Source: Flavobacteriaceae bacterium
GTDB lineage: Bacteria; Bacteroidota; Bacteroidia; Flavobacteriales; Flavobacteriaceae
Direction: 5' to 3'
Assembly: GCA_002694465.1 (NCBI GenBank)
Contig: NZMG01000007.1
Coordinates: forward strand, 1 to 64,000
DNA: 64,000 nucleotides
The notes beneath the pieces were generated by a model. It did not search any database. It was not told where the DNA came from and saw only the letters and a list, made by a program, of their open reading frames with translations. Of this stretch, positions 45,758-54,111 are shown piece by piece (the first letter of the stretch is position 1; each line of letters starts with the position of its first letter). The position numbers and the translations under genes are program-made.

Positions 45758-46819
45758 CTACAATTTCTCAAAAACAAGTATTTCCAAGTCACCATTTGCC
45801 TCACTACCAATTTCTAACGCTAAAGTGCCAAACTCACTTTCTGTAATATTCCAAGGGTTATTAAGGTCATTAAAAGGTATAACAGAGCCAAAATCTAGAA
45901 TAACCAGTAAATCATTTGGATTAGAATCTTCAATAGAAAAAGTACCACTAACATTTTGACTGCCATTGCTCGCATTAACTGTTCCGTCATTTAAAAACGT
46001 AAAAACATAGCCTGTAAAATTATCGGTTTGTCCTACGTCAACTATAACAAATTCATCGATAATCCAGTTGCCATTGGTTAAGAAATCAAGCAATACTTCT
46101 TGGTCATCATCGTTGAAATCAAAATCATCATCTTCATCACAACTATCTATATAATTTTCGATGGTAGATTCTAAGGCATCTAAATTTTCTGCTTCAATTT
46201 CAATTTCATCAAATGTAATTAGCGTTATTGGAAAGTTTAACTGAACTGAAGTGTATAAATCTAGGTTATTAACAAGTTCAAATAATCCTTCATTATTGTT
46301 TATCACCAAAGTCGTTGCAATTGAAGCATTAACCTCTAATACTTCTAAAGTTATTGGAAATACAAAATCTATACACTCTATATCATCATCAATTTCATTT
46401 TCATTAGTGCTTTGGGATACATACGAATCAAATTCCGTTTGGTTTACAATTGTAACTTGCGTAAAATCGGGTAAAATAATAGTTATGGGAAATGAAATGT
46501 TGACAACATCATCGTCATTTGAGAAAGCCTCAATAGCATTTTCAACCAATTGGTAATCATTAACTGTTTCAATTGTAATTACAATGCCATTTACAGTAAC
46601 CGTTACAGGTAGTAAAATGGAAATATTGTTAGCGCGGTCTAAAATATTGTCTTGAGAACCATCATTTAAGGCTACCCGATTTAATAAACCAGACAAATTA
46701 GTATTGTTGTTTAATAAGCCTGCTCCTTCCTCTACTATTGTTTCAGGAATACTTTCTTGGCACGACATTATAAAGACCAATGGGAAAAATAAGCTTATAA
46801 ATTTTAGAAAAATTTTCAT
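45758..46819 (-). CDS. Acidic lipoprotein with three internal repeats, unknown function
   Basis: Lipoprotein of 353 aa (lipobox FIMSC, Cys20). The mature part has three copies of a segment around FPITIxL/FPITLEVL/FPITLITF (about residues 70-215, near 45 residues apart), an Asp/Glu-rich stretch (DSCDEDDDFDFNDDDQE, about 225-241) and a C-terminal lipocalin-like region with GNWIIDEFVIVD and GTVNASNGSQNVSGTFSI. Divergent from the sigma factor gene, with the same bipartite motif as two other genes of the cluster, so it is likely part of the sigma regulon. Acidic tract could bind Ca2+. Confidence 0.8.
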   Translation of the reverse strand: MKIFLKFISLFFPLVFIMSCQESIPETIVEEGAGLLNNNTNLSGLLNRVALNDGSQDNILDRANNISILLPVTVTVNGIVITIETVNDYQLVENAIEAFSNDDDVVNISFPITIILPDFTQVTIVNQTEFDSYVSQSTNENEIDDDIECIDFVFPITLEVLEVNASIATTLVINNNEGLFELVNNLDLYTSVQLNFPITLITFDEIEIEAENLDALESTIENYIDSCDEDDDFDFNDDDQEVLLDFLTNGNWIIDEFVIVDVGQTDNFTGYVFTFLNDGTVNASNGSQNVSGTFSIEDSNPNDLLVILDFGSVIPFNDLNNPWNITESEFGTLALEIGSEANGDLEILVFEKL

Positions 46820-46833
46820 TTTATCTCTTTAAG

Positions 46834-46864
46834 TATATAACATCCAACTTATATAAAATTACCC
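46834..46864 (-). promoter_or_regulatory. Candidate ECF-sigma promoter (copy 1)
   Basis: Minus strand: GGGTAA (46864-46859), 16 bp, TGTTATATA (46842-46834), 15 bp before the ATG of the acidic lipoprotein. Same spacing as at 47433 and 50972. Confidence 0.55.
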
Positions 46865-46914
46865 TATATTAATATTAAATTTTGTTAATTTGTGAAAAAT
46901 AATTTTAAAGCATT

Positions 46915-47430
46915 TTGAGTAAAAAACTACATAATAGTATTTGTGACGAAAGTTTATTTTCGAGTATATACAACAAATATATACAAGATTTAAATGATTT
47001 CTTGCACTATAAATATGGTGAACTTTTAAGCCCTCAAGATAAAGCACAAGAAGCCTTTATCAAGCTTTGGCAAAACTGTTCCAATGTATCTTTAGACAAG
47101 GCTAAGAGTTTTTTATTTACGGTTGCAAATAATTTGATGCTAAATGAAGTAAAGCACCAAAAAGTGGTTTTAAAGCATCAGACAATTGCACCAAATAGAA
47201 TTAATAATGAAAGCCCTGAATTTGTTTTAGAACAAAAGCAATATCTTGAAAAATACCAAAAAGCCTTAGAAAACCTCTCAGAAGTGCAACGCGTTGCATT
47301 TTTGTTAAACAGGGTTGAAGGTAAAAAGCATAGTGAAATTGCCGAAATGCTTGGTATTACATTACGAGCAGTGAGGAAAAGAATATATAGTGCGGTAGAA
47401 AACCTAAGAAAAGAAATTGATGGTATCTAA
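46915..47430 (+). CDS. ECF RNA polymerase sigma factor (FecI-like)
   Basis: Protein of 171 aa with sigma2 (LFSSIYNKYIQDLNDFL, DKAQEAFIKLW) and sigma4 (LENLSEVQRVAFLLNRVEGKKHSEIAEMLGITLRAVRKRI). Bacteroidota FecI-type sigma factors are held by a membrane anti-sigma and freed by signals through a TonB-dependent receptor. Start is a TTG at 46915 with no ATG near the family start. Downstream are the anti-sigma factor (48 bp away) and receptor. Target promoters are proposed at 46834, 47433 and 50972. Confidence 0.92.
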   Translation: MSKKLHNSICDESLFSSIYNKYIQDLNDFLHYKYGELLSPQDKAQEAFIKLWQNCSNVSLDKAKSFLFTVANNLMLNEVKHQKVVLKHQTIAPNRINNESPEFVLEQKQYLEKYQKALENLSEVQRVAFLLNRVEGKKHSEIAEMLGITLRAVRKRIYSAVENLRKEIDGI

Positions 47431-47432
47431 AA

Positions 47433-47463
47433 GGGTAAACTTTTAATCCTTAATTGTTATATA
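47433..47463 (+). promoter_or_regulatory. Candidate ECF-sigma promoter (copy 2)
   Basis: GGGTAAAC (47433-47440), then TGTTATATA (47455-47463), 16 bp before the GTG of the anti-sigma gene. The flanking 16-mer TAAAAGGGTAAACTTT (47428-47443) recurs exactly at 50967-50982. Confidence 0.6.
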
Positions 47464-47478
47464 TAAAACTGATGTAAA

Positions 47479-48384
47479 GTGGATAAAGAAGATTTATTAA
47501 TAAAATGGCTGGATGGTGAGCTTAATGATGCAGAATTAGCAGCATTTAAGCAGCTTCCTGAGTATGCATCATATAAAAAATTATATGATAATGCTTCTTA
47601 TTTTAAATCGCCAGTTATTGATAAACAAAAGCAATATGCTAACTTTAAATCATTATTAGGAAAAGAAACTTCAACATTTAGTTATAAGACCTCGATAAAG
47701 TACGTTTTACGTATTGCCGCTGTTCTCATTATTGGCTTTGGCTTATATTTTACCGTATTAAAAGAAGATATAGTTAAAGTAAATACATTAGTAGCACAAC
47801 AAACTACTGTAGATTTACCTGACAATTCTGAAATACTCATCAATGCAGATTCTAAAATAAAGTACAACGAAAAAAAATGGGACAAAAAAAGAGTCCTAAC
47901 ACTCAACGGTGAAGCCTTCTTCAAAGTGGCCAAGGGTAGAAAGTTTGATGTGAAAACAGATTTAGGTACTGTTTCCGTATTAGGTACGCAATTTAATGTT
48001 AAACAAAGAGGAAATTTACTTGAGGTTAAGTGTTTTGAAGGTTTAGTGAGCGTTACCTTTAATAATTCTGATATAAAATTACCTGCTGGTAATACGCTAC
48101 GTCTTATAAATGGGAAATTTATAAAAGGAAAGACAACACAATTAAAACCATCTTGGATTGATGGTAAAAGTAGTTTTGATAGCATTCCTTATCATGAGGT
48201 TTTAGACGAGTTTGAAAGACAATTTGATGTTGACATTGTTTTAAGTAACTTTGATAAGCAAAAAATATTTACAGGAAGCTTTACCAATGATAATATAGAA
48301 TTGGCTTTAAAATCTATTACACAGCCCTTTAAATTAAGCTACGATTTAAAAGATAATCAAATAAGAATATTCAAATATGAGTAA
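47479..48384 (+). CDS. FecR-family anti-sigma factor
   Basis: Inner-membrane protein of 301 aa: cytoplasmic anti-sigma part (1-75; LLIKWLDGELNDAELAAFKQL), one transmembrane helix (about 75-93; VLRIAAVLIIGFGLYFTVL), and a periplasmic FecR domain (VDLPDNSEILINADSKIKY, LNGEAFFKV, VSVLGTQFNVKQ) ending in a DUF4974-type domain (SFDSIPYHEVLDEFERQFDVDI). It holds the ECF sigma factor until the receptor signals. GTG start; the stop overlaps the receptor start by 8 bp. Confidence 0.94.
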   Translation: MDKEDLLIKWLDGELNDAELAAFKQLPEYASYKKLYDNASYFKSPVIDKQKQYANFKSLLGKETSTFSYKTSIKYVLRIAAVLIIGFGLYFTVLKEDIVKVNTLVAQQTTVDLPDNSEILINADSKIKYNEKKWDKKRVLTLNGEAFFKVAKGRKFDVKTDLGTVSVLGTQFNVKQRGNLLEVKCFEGLVSVTFNNSDIKLPAGNTLRLINGKFIKGKTTQLKPSWIDGKSSFDSIPYHEVLDEFERQFDVDIVLSNFDKQKIFTGSFTNDNIELALKSITQPFKLSYDLKDNQIRIFKYE

Positions 48385-50899
48385 AAAAGGACTACTTAAT
48401 TTTTTATGTATTTCCTTTTTTTTATGCTCTAATTATCTCGCTTCGCAGAATATTCAGGAAAATCAATTATTAACCGAAATTTTAAAAACACTTCAGGTAC
48501 GTTATGATTGTAGTTTTTCCTATTCAAATGATGATGTTCAAAATATAAAAATCTTGACACCTTCATCCAGTCTGTCATTCGATGAGGCTATTGATTACTT
48601 AAGAAATAATACGAATTTAGATTTTAATATACTTGAAAATAGACTCATTACCATTGTAAAACCCGATGATATCCTATTGAGTATCTGTGGTACTATCTTA
48701 GATGATGAAACACAGTTTCCCATTGTTGGGGTAAGTATTGTAACTGGTTCAAAATCTGCCGTAAGTGATAAAAAAGGGTTTTTCAGAATAGAAGATGTTA
48801 AATTGACCGATATTCTAAATTTTCACCATATAAGTTATAAGGACCATTTTCTTATCACTAAAAAAGATATAAATGCGGATTGTTTAACAGTAAATTTATC
48901 ACCAAATGTTGAAGAATTGAATGAGGTTGTCATCTCTAATTTTATTACAAAAGGAATTAATAAAACCACAAGTGGTGCAATTAACATCAACTATAATCAA
49001 TTTGGTATTCTGCCAGGGCTTATTGATACGGACGCTTTACAGACGGTTCAATCCATACCTGGTATTAATAGCTTACATGAAACGGTAACAAATATTAATA
49101 TAAGAGGTGGGTCTAACGACCAGAATCTTTTTACTTGGAACCATATTAAAATGTACCAAACAGGTCATTTTTTTAACTTAATTTCTGCTTTTAATCCAAG
49201 TATCAAAGATAGAGTTAATTTATATAAAAATGGTAGCCCAGCGGCATATACTGACGGTGTTTCTGGTACGGTTGGTATTTATAGTACAAATACCATAGCA
49301 AACAAATTTAAATCGGAAATAAGTCTGAATCTTATAGATGGTAGCATATTATTTGATATTCCATTAGGTAAAAATGCCTCGATAAATATTGCAGGAAGAC
49401 GTTCTTACAGCGATATATTCGATACCTTTACTTCAAAAAACTATTTTAAGAATGCCTTTCAAAACACAGAAATCTTTCAAAACATAGCAGATGTCATTTC
49501 CGAAAGGAACAATTTTAAGTTTTATGATGTTGAAGCAATTTTAAACTACAACATTTCACAAAACGATAAACTTAAAATAAGCTTCATTACTATGGATAAT
49601 GACCTTTCGTTTTTTGAGAGTGCTTTTATTAATAATGAGGAAGTATCTAGAGAAAGTAGGTCTAAACAAAACAATAGTGCAATAGGTTTGTGGTACCAGC
49701 ATCGTTGGAGTAGGAAGTTGCAAACTACACTACAAATGTATGGGCTTAAATATAATTTACGAGCCAAAAATGCTGATATACTTAATGATAAGCAATTAGT
49801 ACAAGAGAATAGTATTGATGAAACAGATATAAAAATTGTTTCAACCTACGAGTTGAACAACAATGTTTCTCTAACAGCAGGATATAATTTTAACGAGTCT
49901 GGTATTTATAATTTAGAGGAATCCAACAACCCACTATTCAGAATTTTCTCTAAAGATGTATTACGCAAGCACGCCCTTTTTACAGAAGGTATTTTTGATT
50001 GGTTTGATGGCGATACCAAACTTAAACCCGGTGTTCGTATCAATTACATACAACGGTTTAATGTTATAATAGCAGAACCAAGATTAAGCTTCAATCAGAA
50101 AATTTCAAAAAACTTGTTATTTAATATTTTAGGCGAATTTAAGCACCAAACCACAACACAGACTGTAGATTTTCAGAATGATTTTCTCGGAATTGAGAAT
50201 AGGCGTTGGATTGCATCCAACACTAAAGATATACCTATCATAAAAAGCAAACAACTTTCCACAGGTTTCACCTATAAAAATAATAATTGGTTAGTAGATA
50301 TTGATATGTATTATAAGAATGTTGAAGGTGTAGTTGCCCAGAGTCAAGAGTTTCAAAATCAATACCAATTTAGTAAGGCAACAGGCAAGTATGCTGGTAT
50401 GGGTACAGATATTTTTATAAGTAAAAAAATTAACGATTTAAGCCTTTGGGGAAGTTATTCGTACCAAGATTTAAACTATGAATTCGAAACACTTCAGGCA
50501 TCCAAGTTTCCAAATAACTTCAACATCAACCACGCTTTAAACCTTGGTGTTTCGTACAATTACAAAAACTTTAAAATAGCCACAGGTTTACAATGGCGAA
50601 CAGGAAGAGCAATTACGAATCCAGTAAGTGGTAATGAAGTGATTAACAATACCATTAATTACGAATCGGCGAACTCAAGTAATTTACCATATTATTTTAG
50701 GTGGGATGCTTCCATGACTTATGATTTTACAATAAGAAATTCTGTAAATGTTAGTACAGGAATATCTTTATGGAATATTACCAATAAAAGAAATATTATC
50801 GATAGATATTTTGAGTTTACCGACGTAAATTTTCCTTCACCAGTAACGCAAAACGCGTTGCAATTTACACCAAATGCTCTAGTTAGGGTAAAATTTTAG
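48377..50899 (+). CDS. TonB-dependent transducer/receptor (FecA-like)
   Basis: Outer-membrane receptor of 840 aa: signal peptide (1-23), an N-terminal STN signalling domain (about 28-95; LLTEILKTLQVRYDCSFSYS), a carboxypeptidase-regulatory-like domain (about 100-165), a plug with SIPGINSLHETVTNINIRGGSNDQN (about 225-260), and a 22-strand-type barrel ending in a terminal aromatic/basic strand (ALVRVKF). STN plus FecR plus sigma is the full cell-surface signalling chain. There is no SusD partner, so a metal complex, vitamin or other small ligand is likelier than a glycan. Confidence 0.94.
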   Translation: MSKKGLLNFLCISFFLCSNYLASQNIQENQLLTEILKTLQVRYDCSFSYSNDDVQNIKILTPSSSLSFDEAIDYLRNNTNLDFNILENRLITIVKPDDILLSICGTILDDETQFPIVGVSIVTGSKSAVSDKKGFFRIEDVKLTDILNFHHISYKDHFLITKKDINADCLTVNLSPNVEELNEVVISNFITKGINKTTSGAININYNQFGILPGLIDTDALQTVQSIPGINSLHETVTNINIRGGSNDQNLFTWNHIKMYQTGHFFNLISAFNPSIKDRVNLYKNGSPAAYTDGVSGTVGIYSTNTIANKFKSEISLNLIDGSILFDIPLGKNASINIAGRRSYSDIFDTFTSKNYFKNAFQNTEIFQNIADVISERNNFKFYDVEAILNYNISQNDKLKISFITMDNDLSFFESAFINNEEVSRESRSKQNNSAIGLWYQHRWSRKLQTTLQMYGLKYNLRAKNADILNDKQLVQENSIDETDIKIVSTYELNNNVSLTAGYNFNESGIYNLEESNNPLFRIFSKDVLRKHALFTEGIFDWFDGDTKLKPGVRINYIQRFNVIIAEPRLSFNQKISKNLLFNILGEFKHQTTTQTVDFQNDFLGIENRRWIASNTKDIPIIKSKQLSTGFTYKNNNWLVDIDMYYKNVEGVVAQSQEFQNQYQFSKATGKYAGMGTDIFISKKINDLSLWGSYSYQDLNYEFETLQASKFPNNFNINHALNLGVSYNYKNFKIATGLQWRTGRAITNPVSGNEVINNTINYESANSSNLPYYFRWDASMTYDFTIRNSVNVSTGISLWNITNKRNIIDRYFEFTDVNFPSPVTQNALQFTPNALVRVKF

Positions 50900-50971
50900 A
50901 TAATAAACATTTTATTAAAGCACAGTTAATCAGATATTTACAAAAATATTTAAAATTTATTTTGATTAAAA

Positions 50972-51002
50972 GGGTAAACTTTAGGTATTGTGTTGTTTCA
51001 TA
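50972..51002 (+). promoter_or_regulatory. Candidate ECF-sigma promoter (copy 3)
   Basis: GGGTAAAC (50972-50979) and TGTT at 50994, the same 22-bp offset as copies 1 and 2; 31 bp before the lipoprotein start at 51034. Sits in the exact repeat TAAAAGGGTAAACTTT. Confidence 0.55.
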
Positions 51003-51033
51003 CATAAAAGATAATAACCCAAATCTATTAATT

Positions 51034-51735
51034 ATGAAAAATTTATTATTAGCAACAGTAGTACTTTGTGTGTTTAGCTTGGTAAGTTGTAGTAAAGACG
51101 ACCCCATAGGAACAGGCAATGCAACTTTAAAAATTACCGCTGGTCTTGCCAACTCAAGTACTTCTGGCAGACAAATGACATCAAAAAGCACATCGTCAAG
51201 AATGAATCAAAATCTCGAATTTACTTCTGGTTACGTGTGGGTGAGTGAGATTGTATTTTATGGTACTTTAGGGTCTGGCAATTTTGTAAACAGAAATGTA
51301 CAACGATTTTCTAAAATCGATTTTGAAACAGGTATTGCAGCACCCAGTCTTGATGATGTCACTATTCCTGCTGGTACTTATACCGATGTCTATTTAGGTG
51401 TTGAATTAAGGGATGAAGACAGCCAACCTTCAGTAATTATGGAAGGTACGTATACGCATTCAGACAGCACTGTCATACCGATTCGTTTTGAATTTAATTC
51501 AGGTGAAGTATTTGAAGCAGAGACCTCACAACATGTTGTAGTAAATGAAAACGAAACAGCTTTGTCAAAAATCGTATTCGACCCTCAAGTATGGTTTAGT
51601 GTGGTATCGACAAATGCATTGGATAATGCAAGCCTTACCGATGGTGTTATTATTATCAGTGGAACAAAAAACGAAGCCATTTTCGATTTAGTAGCAGACC
51701 GATTGGATGTAAGCACAGAGTCTGTTTTTCAATAA
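51034..51735 (+). CDS. Surface lipoprotein of the sigma regulon, unknown function
   Basis: Lipoprotein of 233 aa. Lipobox LVSC with the mature start C-SKDDP, the K-D-D type export signal that sends lipoproteins to the cell surface in Bacteroidota. The body is beta-rich (NATLKITAGLAN, VWVSEIVFYG, TYTDVYLGVEL) and may be an Ig-like fold. The ATG at 51034 (MKNLLLATVV) is chosen over an upstream in-frame start that would include the promoter motif. It is likely a ligand-capturing partner of the receptor upstream. Confidence 0.83.
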   Translation: MKNLLLATVVLCVFSLVSCSKDDPIGTGNATLKITAGLANSSTSGRQMTSKSTSSRMNQNLEFTSGYVWVSEIVFYGTLGSGNFVNRNVQRFSKIDFETGIAAPSLDDVTIPAGTYTDVYLGVELRDEDSQPSVIMEGTYTHSDSTVIPIRFEFNSGEVFEAETSQHVVVNENETALSKIVFDPQVWFSVVSTNALDNASLTDGVIIISGTKNEAIFDLVADRLDVSTESVFQ

Positions 51736-51752
51736 AATTTAAAATATATTAC

Positions 51753-51779
51753 ATTTTATCGATAAAATATATACTTTTG
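51753..51779 (+). promoter_or_regulatory. Palindrome and -7 element before the last lipoprotein gene
   Basis: Perfect 16-bp palindrome ATTTTATCGATAAAAT (51753-51768), immediately followed by TACTTTTG (51772-51779), an exact TAnnTTTG match 41 bp before the ATG at 51821. A dyad next to the -7 box could be an operator. AAAGTTTAACCC at 51798 is an imperfect reverse copy of the sigma motif. Confidence 0.4.
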
Positions 51780-51820
51780 TCGATATCAATTAAAAATAAA
51801 GTTTAACCCAAATAAATATA

Positions 51821-52261
51821 ATGATGAGAAATTTTTTAAAACTTAGTTTAGTAGTAATGTCTTTTATAGCCTTTGTAGGTTGTAGTAAAGACGACCCAGC
51901 ACCAACAGCTACAATTAGAGTAAACAACGCAGTTGTAGCCAATGATGATGATTTTGTTGGCGATATTAATGGCGATTTTACTGGTGATGGAGGAAGTGTA
52001 ACTAGAACATTTAACTGGCAAAATGCTTTAACTACGGCAGATTATAATGCAGACATTACCGCAACAGCAACAGGAATGTTTACAATGGTAGTAAGAGATG
52101 CCGATGGTACAGTCGTACTCGACAGGTCTCTTGATGGCGCTGTAGAGCCAGATTCTTTTTCAGGGGTAACCTCGGCTGGTACATCTGGAAATTGGTCAGT
52201 AACAATTTCTGTAACCAATTTTAATGGTGATGGAAGTTATTCTTTAAGTGAAGGGAATTAA
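51821..52261 (+). CDS. Small surface lipoprotein, unknown function
   Basis: Lipoprotein of 146 aa with lipobox FVGC and mature C-SKDDP, the same export signal as the gene before. The mature part (GSVTRTFNWQNALTT, WSVTISVTNFNGDGSYSL) looks like a single beta sandwich such as a PPC- or Ig-like domain. 85 bp after the preceding lipoprotein gene, with its own promoter-like element; a terminator follows. Confidence 0.8.
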   Translation: MMRNFLKLSLVVMSFIAFVGCSKDDPAPTATIRVNNAVVANDDDFVGDINGDFTGDGGSVTRTFNWQNALTTADYNADITATATGMFTMVVRDADGTVVLDRSLDGAVEPDSFSGVTSAGTSGNWSVTISVTNFNGDGSYSLSEGN

Positions 52262-52355
52262 AAAGTAGATTATTATCCACTTGGCTGCTATTAATAGGTA
52301 AATCTATATCACGAGTTGATTCATAGCTTAGCCTAGTGATGCATTGGATTGATGT

Positions 52356-52382
52356 AAACCACCCAAAAAAGGGTGGTTTTTT
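52356..52382 (+). terminator. Terminator of the sigma/receptor cluster
   Basis: AAACCACCC - AAAAAA - GGGTGGTTTTTTG, 95 bp after the last lipoprotein stop. Confidence 0.9.
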
Positions 52383-52661
52383 GTTTCCTTCGCATCCTAT
52401 TGAGTTTTAAATATCACTATCGCAGTGAATTATTTTAAAATAAAGCAAATTAATGAAAGAATAATAAAAATATTACATTAACACCATTCCATACACATTC
52501 CACTACTCTCCTATCGTCGTTTCGTATAAAGAGTATTCCATTAACATTGTAGAAGAAACTTATGAGAATAAATTTTTTAAGAAACTGTGGAAAGTACTTT
52601 CGCTTTTATCCAAAGCTCAAGTTACATAACGCAAAACATTATAGAACATTTCCATACATCA

Positions 52662-52753
52662 GGATTTACGTATAGCTCCGCTATTTTGCATAATTACAGA
52701 TATCACTTCGCGTAAGCGAATTATATCGTTTGTAATTATGTAAAAGTAAATCC
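52662..52753. repeat. Cloverleaf-like nested inverted repeat 1
   Basis: Outer arms GGATTTAC (52662-52669) / GTAAATCC (52746-52753); side hairpin TAGC-TCC-GCTA (52673-52683); main stem TTTTGCATAATTACA (52684-52698) / TGTAATTATGTAAAA (52731-52745), one mismatch; then GATAT/ATATC and TTCGC-GTAA-GCGAA at the tip. Nothing coding. Confidence 0.75.
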
Positions 52754-52788
52754 CCTAGACATGGTTTAACTAGCCCACCGTTTTTGTA

Positions 52789-52853
52789 TAGCTACGCTAT
52801 TTGCACATAAAACCAGTTATTGGGCTTCAGCACTATAACGTTCGGTTTTATGT
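52789..52853. repeat. Nested inverted repeat 2
   Basis: Side hairpin TAGC-TAC-GCTA (52789-52799), then ACATAAAACC (52805-52814) / GGTTTTATGT (52844-52853), with GTTAT/ATAAC inside. It has the same module order as element 1 but different stem sequence. Confidence 0.6.
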
Positions 52854-52864
52854 CAAAGCAATTT

Positions 52865-52923
52865 GGATTTACCTATGACTGCCGTTAGGCTCATATCGAT
52901 AGTAATTATGTAAAAGTAAATCC
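52865..52923. repeat. Inverted repeat 3, sharing its right arm with element 1
   Basis: GGATTTAC (52865-52872) / GTAAATCC (52916-52923). The last 22 bp (52902-52923) are an exact copy of 52732-52753. The rest of the 800-bp stretch 52262-53068 shows no gene. Confidence 0.65.
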
Positions 52924-52973
52924 ACAAGATACTTTATGTAATCAATCTATTGGCTTATTAATTTGGGTACTTT

Positions 52974-53009
52974 AAAGAAAAAAAGAAGGCGCTAAGCATA
53001 TTCCTTCTT
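52974..53009 (-). terminator. Terminator of the TIR/nucleotide-modification operon
   Basis: On the minus strand AAGAAGG - loop - CCTTCTTTTTTTCTTT, about 60 bp after the last gene of the operon. Stem is 7 bp; T-run is clear. Confidence 0.6.
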
Positions 53010-53068
53010 ACTAAAAAAATCATTTTAATATGTTTTATAAAGGCCTTTAATGTTAATATTTCAATAAA

Positions 53069-53491
53069 TTAAGTTTGAAGTATTACACAATTTTTAAAAA
53101 TAACAATTAAGATAAGTGCAATCAGTCCTTGAAGTAGGTATAAAGGCATTATTGTTTTATTAGTCAAGGTATATTGCCAAGAGTTTTTACCACTAGTATG
53201 TTCTTTCTTTAATTTTAAATTGAAATCTATGTTTTTTTCTTTGGTATTTCTAACCTCATCGTAAAGTTGTCGATAGCCTTTTTCTTGGCTTAAGTAATAA
53301 GCGTCCAAACCCCAAAATATTATTAATGAAAAATACACAATTGATACAAAAAATATATTAAAATTAGAAGCTGTGAGAACTAATAAAGCAACCACAATTG
53401 TTACGCATATACCTTTTACTTGAAAAGAGTTTGTATTCATTCTAGTTATTATATTTTGAATAAAATCAAGATGTTTTATTTTTCCTTCCAT
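53069..53491 (-). CDS. Two-segment membrane protein, candidate effector of the TIR operon
   Basis: Protein of 140 aa. N-terminal IQNIITRMNTNSFQVKG, hydrophobic helices at about 27-45 and 47-66, a charged cytoplasmic part (YYLSQEKGYRQLYDEVRN), and a last helix (about 115-135). From recollection, similar proteins with the RMxxNSF motif often stand next to DUF1863 TIR genes. Small membrane proteins beside nucleotide-signalling genes are often pore-forming effectors, so this is the likely toxic output. Its ATG abuts the Nmad2 stop (no gap). It is the last gene of the operon. Confidence 0.75.
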   Translation of the reverse strand: MEGKIKHLDFIQNIITRMNTNSFQVKGICVTIVVALLVLTASNFNIFFVSIVYFSLIIFWGLDAYYLSQEKGYRQLYDEVRNTKEKNIDFNLKLKKEHTSGKNSWQYTLTNKTIMPLYLLQGLIALILIVIFKNCVILQT

Positions 53492-54106
53492 TTAAACAAT
53501 TTGTTTAGTTTGTTTATATTCAATCCAATTAATTGGGTCACCATTTATTCCTTGATTAAAATTTCCTTTTACCCAATTTATAAATTCATTTGCAATATCA
53601 TTATCAATGCTTTTAGATTTCATGTTTCTACCTTCACTACAAACGTTCCAAAATTTTTCAGGAATTTTAGGAGAGTTTTGCCCAAAATAGTAAAATTCAC
53701 TTGAAAATAGTACATTTTTACCACCGGTATCATTTTCAAGATGTGCTTGCTTATCTACAACTGAATGAGCTGATTCTTCTTGAATCCATTTACCATTAGC
53801 ATCTTTATGATAAAAATTATCACCATACATTTGAACTAAACTTCCATTCAAAATAGGTTTTTTATATTGAAATCTTTCATCTTCCCAATATTCTTCGAAA
53901 GTTAATTTACCTTCTACTTTCATTGCAAAAATTAAATGATGTAAATTTTTTAATTGTTTACTACCAGTTCCAATTATCCAGTCACCAATATTTAAATTTT
54001 TATTTTTTCTTATTGACGGCTTACAAACAGCCAAAGTGCAGTATTTTCCAAAAGGATTTGGCGCTAAACCATAATCGTGATCAATTTTATATGAGAAGTA
54101 ATTCAT
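53492..54106 (-). CDS. Nmad2-like nucleotide-modification-associated protein
   Basis: Protein of 204 aa that matches my knowledge of the Nmad2 family: LAPNPFGKYCTLAVCKPSIR (about 14-33), GDWIIGTGSKQ (about 42-52), a middle TFEEYWEDERFQYKKP and FGQNSPKIPEKF. Nmad proteins were defined by comparative genomics as parts of pathways that make or handle modified nucleotides. Biochemistry is not known to me. It starts 5 bp after the TIR stop and abuts the membrane-protein gene; AT content is high. Confidence 0.78.
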   Translation of the reverse strand: MNYFSYKIDHDYGLAPNPFGKYCTLAVCKPSIRKNKNLNIGDWIIGTGSKQLKNLHHLIFAMKVEGKLTFEEYWEDERFQYKKPILNGSLVQMYGDNFYHKDANGKWIQEESAHSVVDKQAHLENDTGGKNVLFSSEFYYFGQNSPKIPEKFWNVCSEGRNMKSKSIDNDIANEFINWVKGNFNQGINGDPINWIEYKQTKQIV

Positions 54107-54111
54107 CTTTA

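Noticed and set aside
44778..46819. Mobile element ends around the sigma/receptor cluster
   Set aside because: Repeat clusters lie on both sides, but no transposase, integrase or clean target-site duplication is visible; kept only as a hypothesis in the findings.
52640..52960. Integron attC sites in the hairpin cluster
   Set aside because: Some ends read GTTAGGC and GTTTAAC, but R and L boxes do not pair with each other at attC spacing, and there is no integrase or cassette array.
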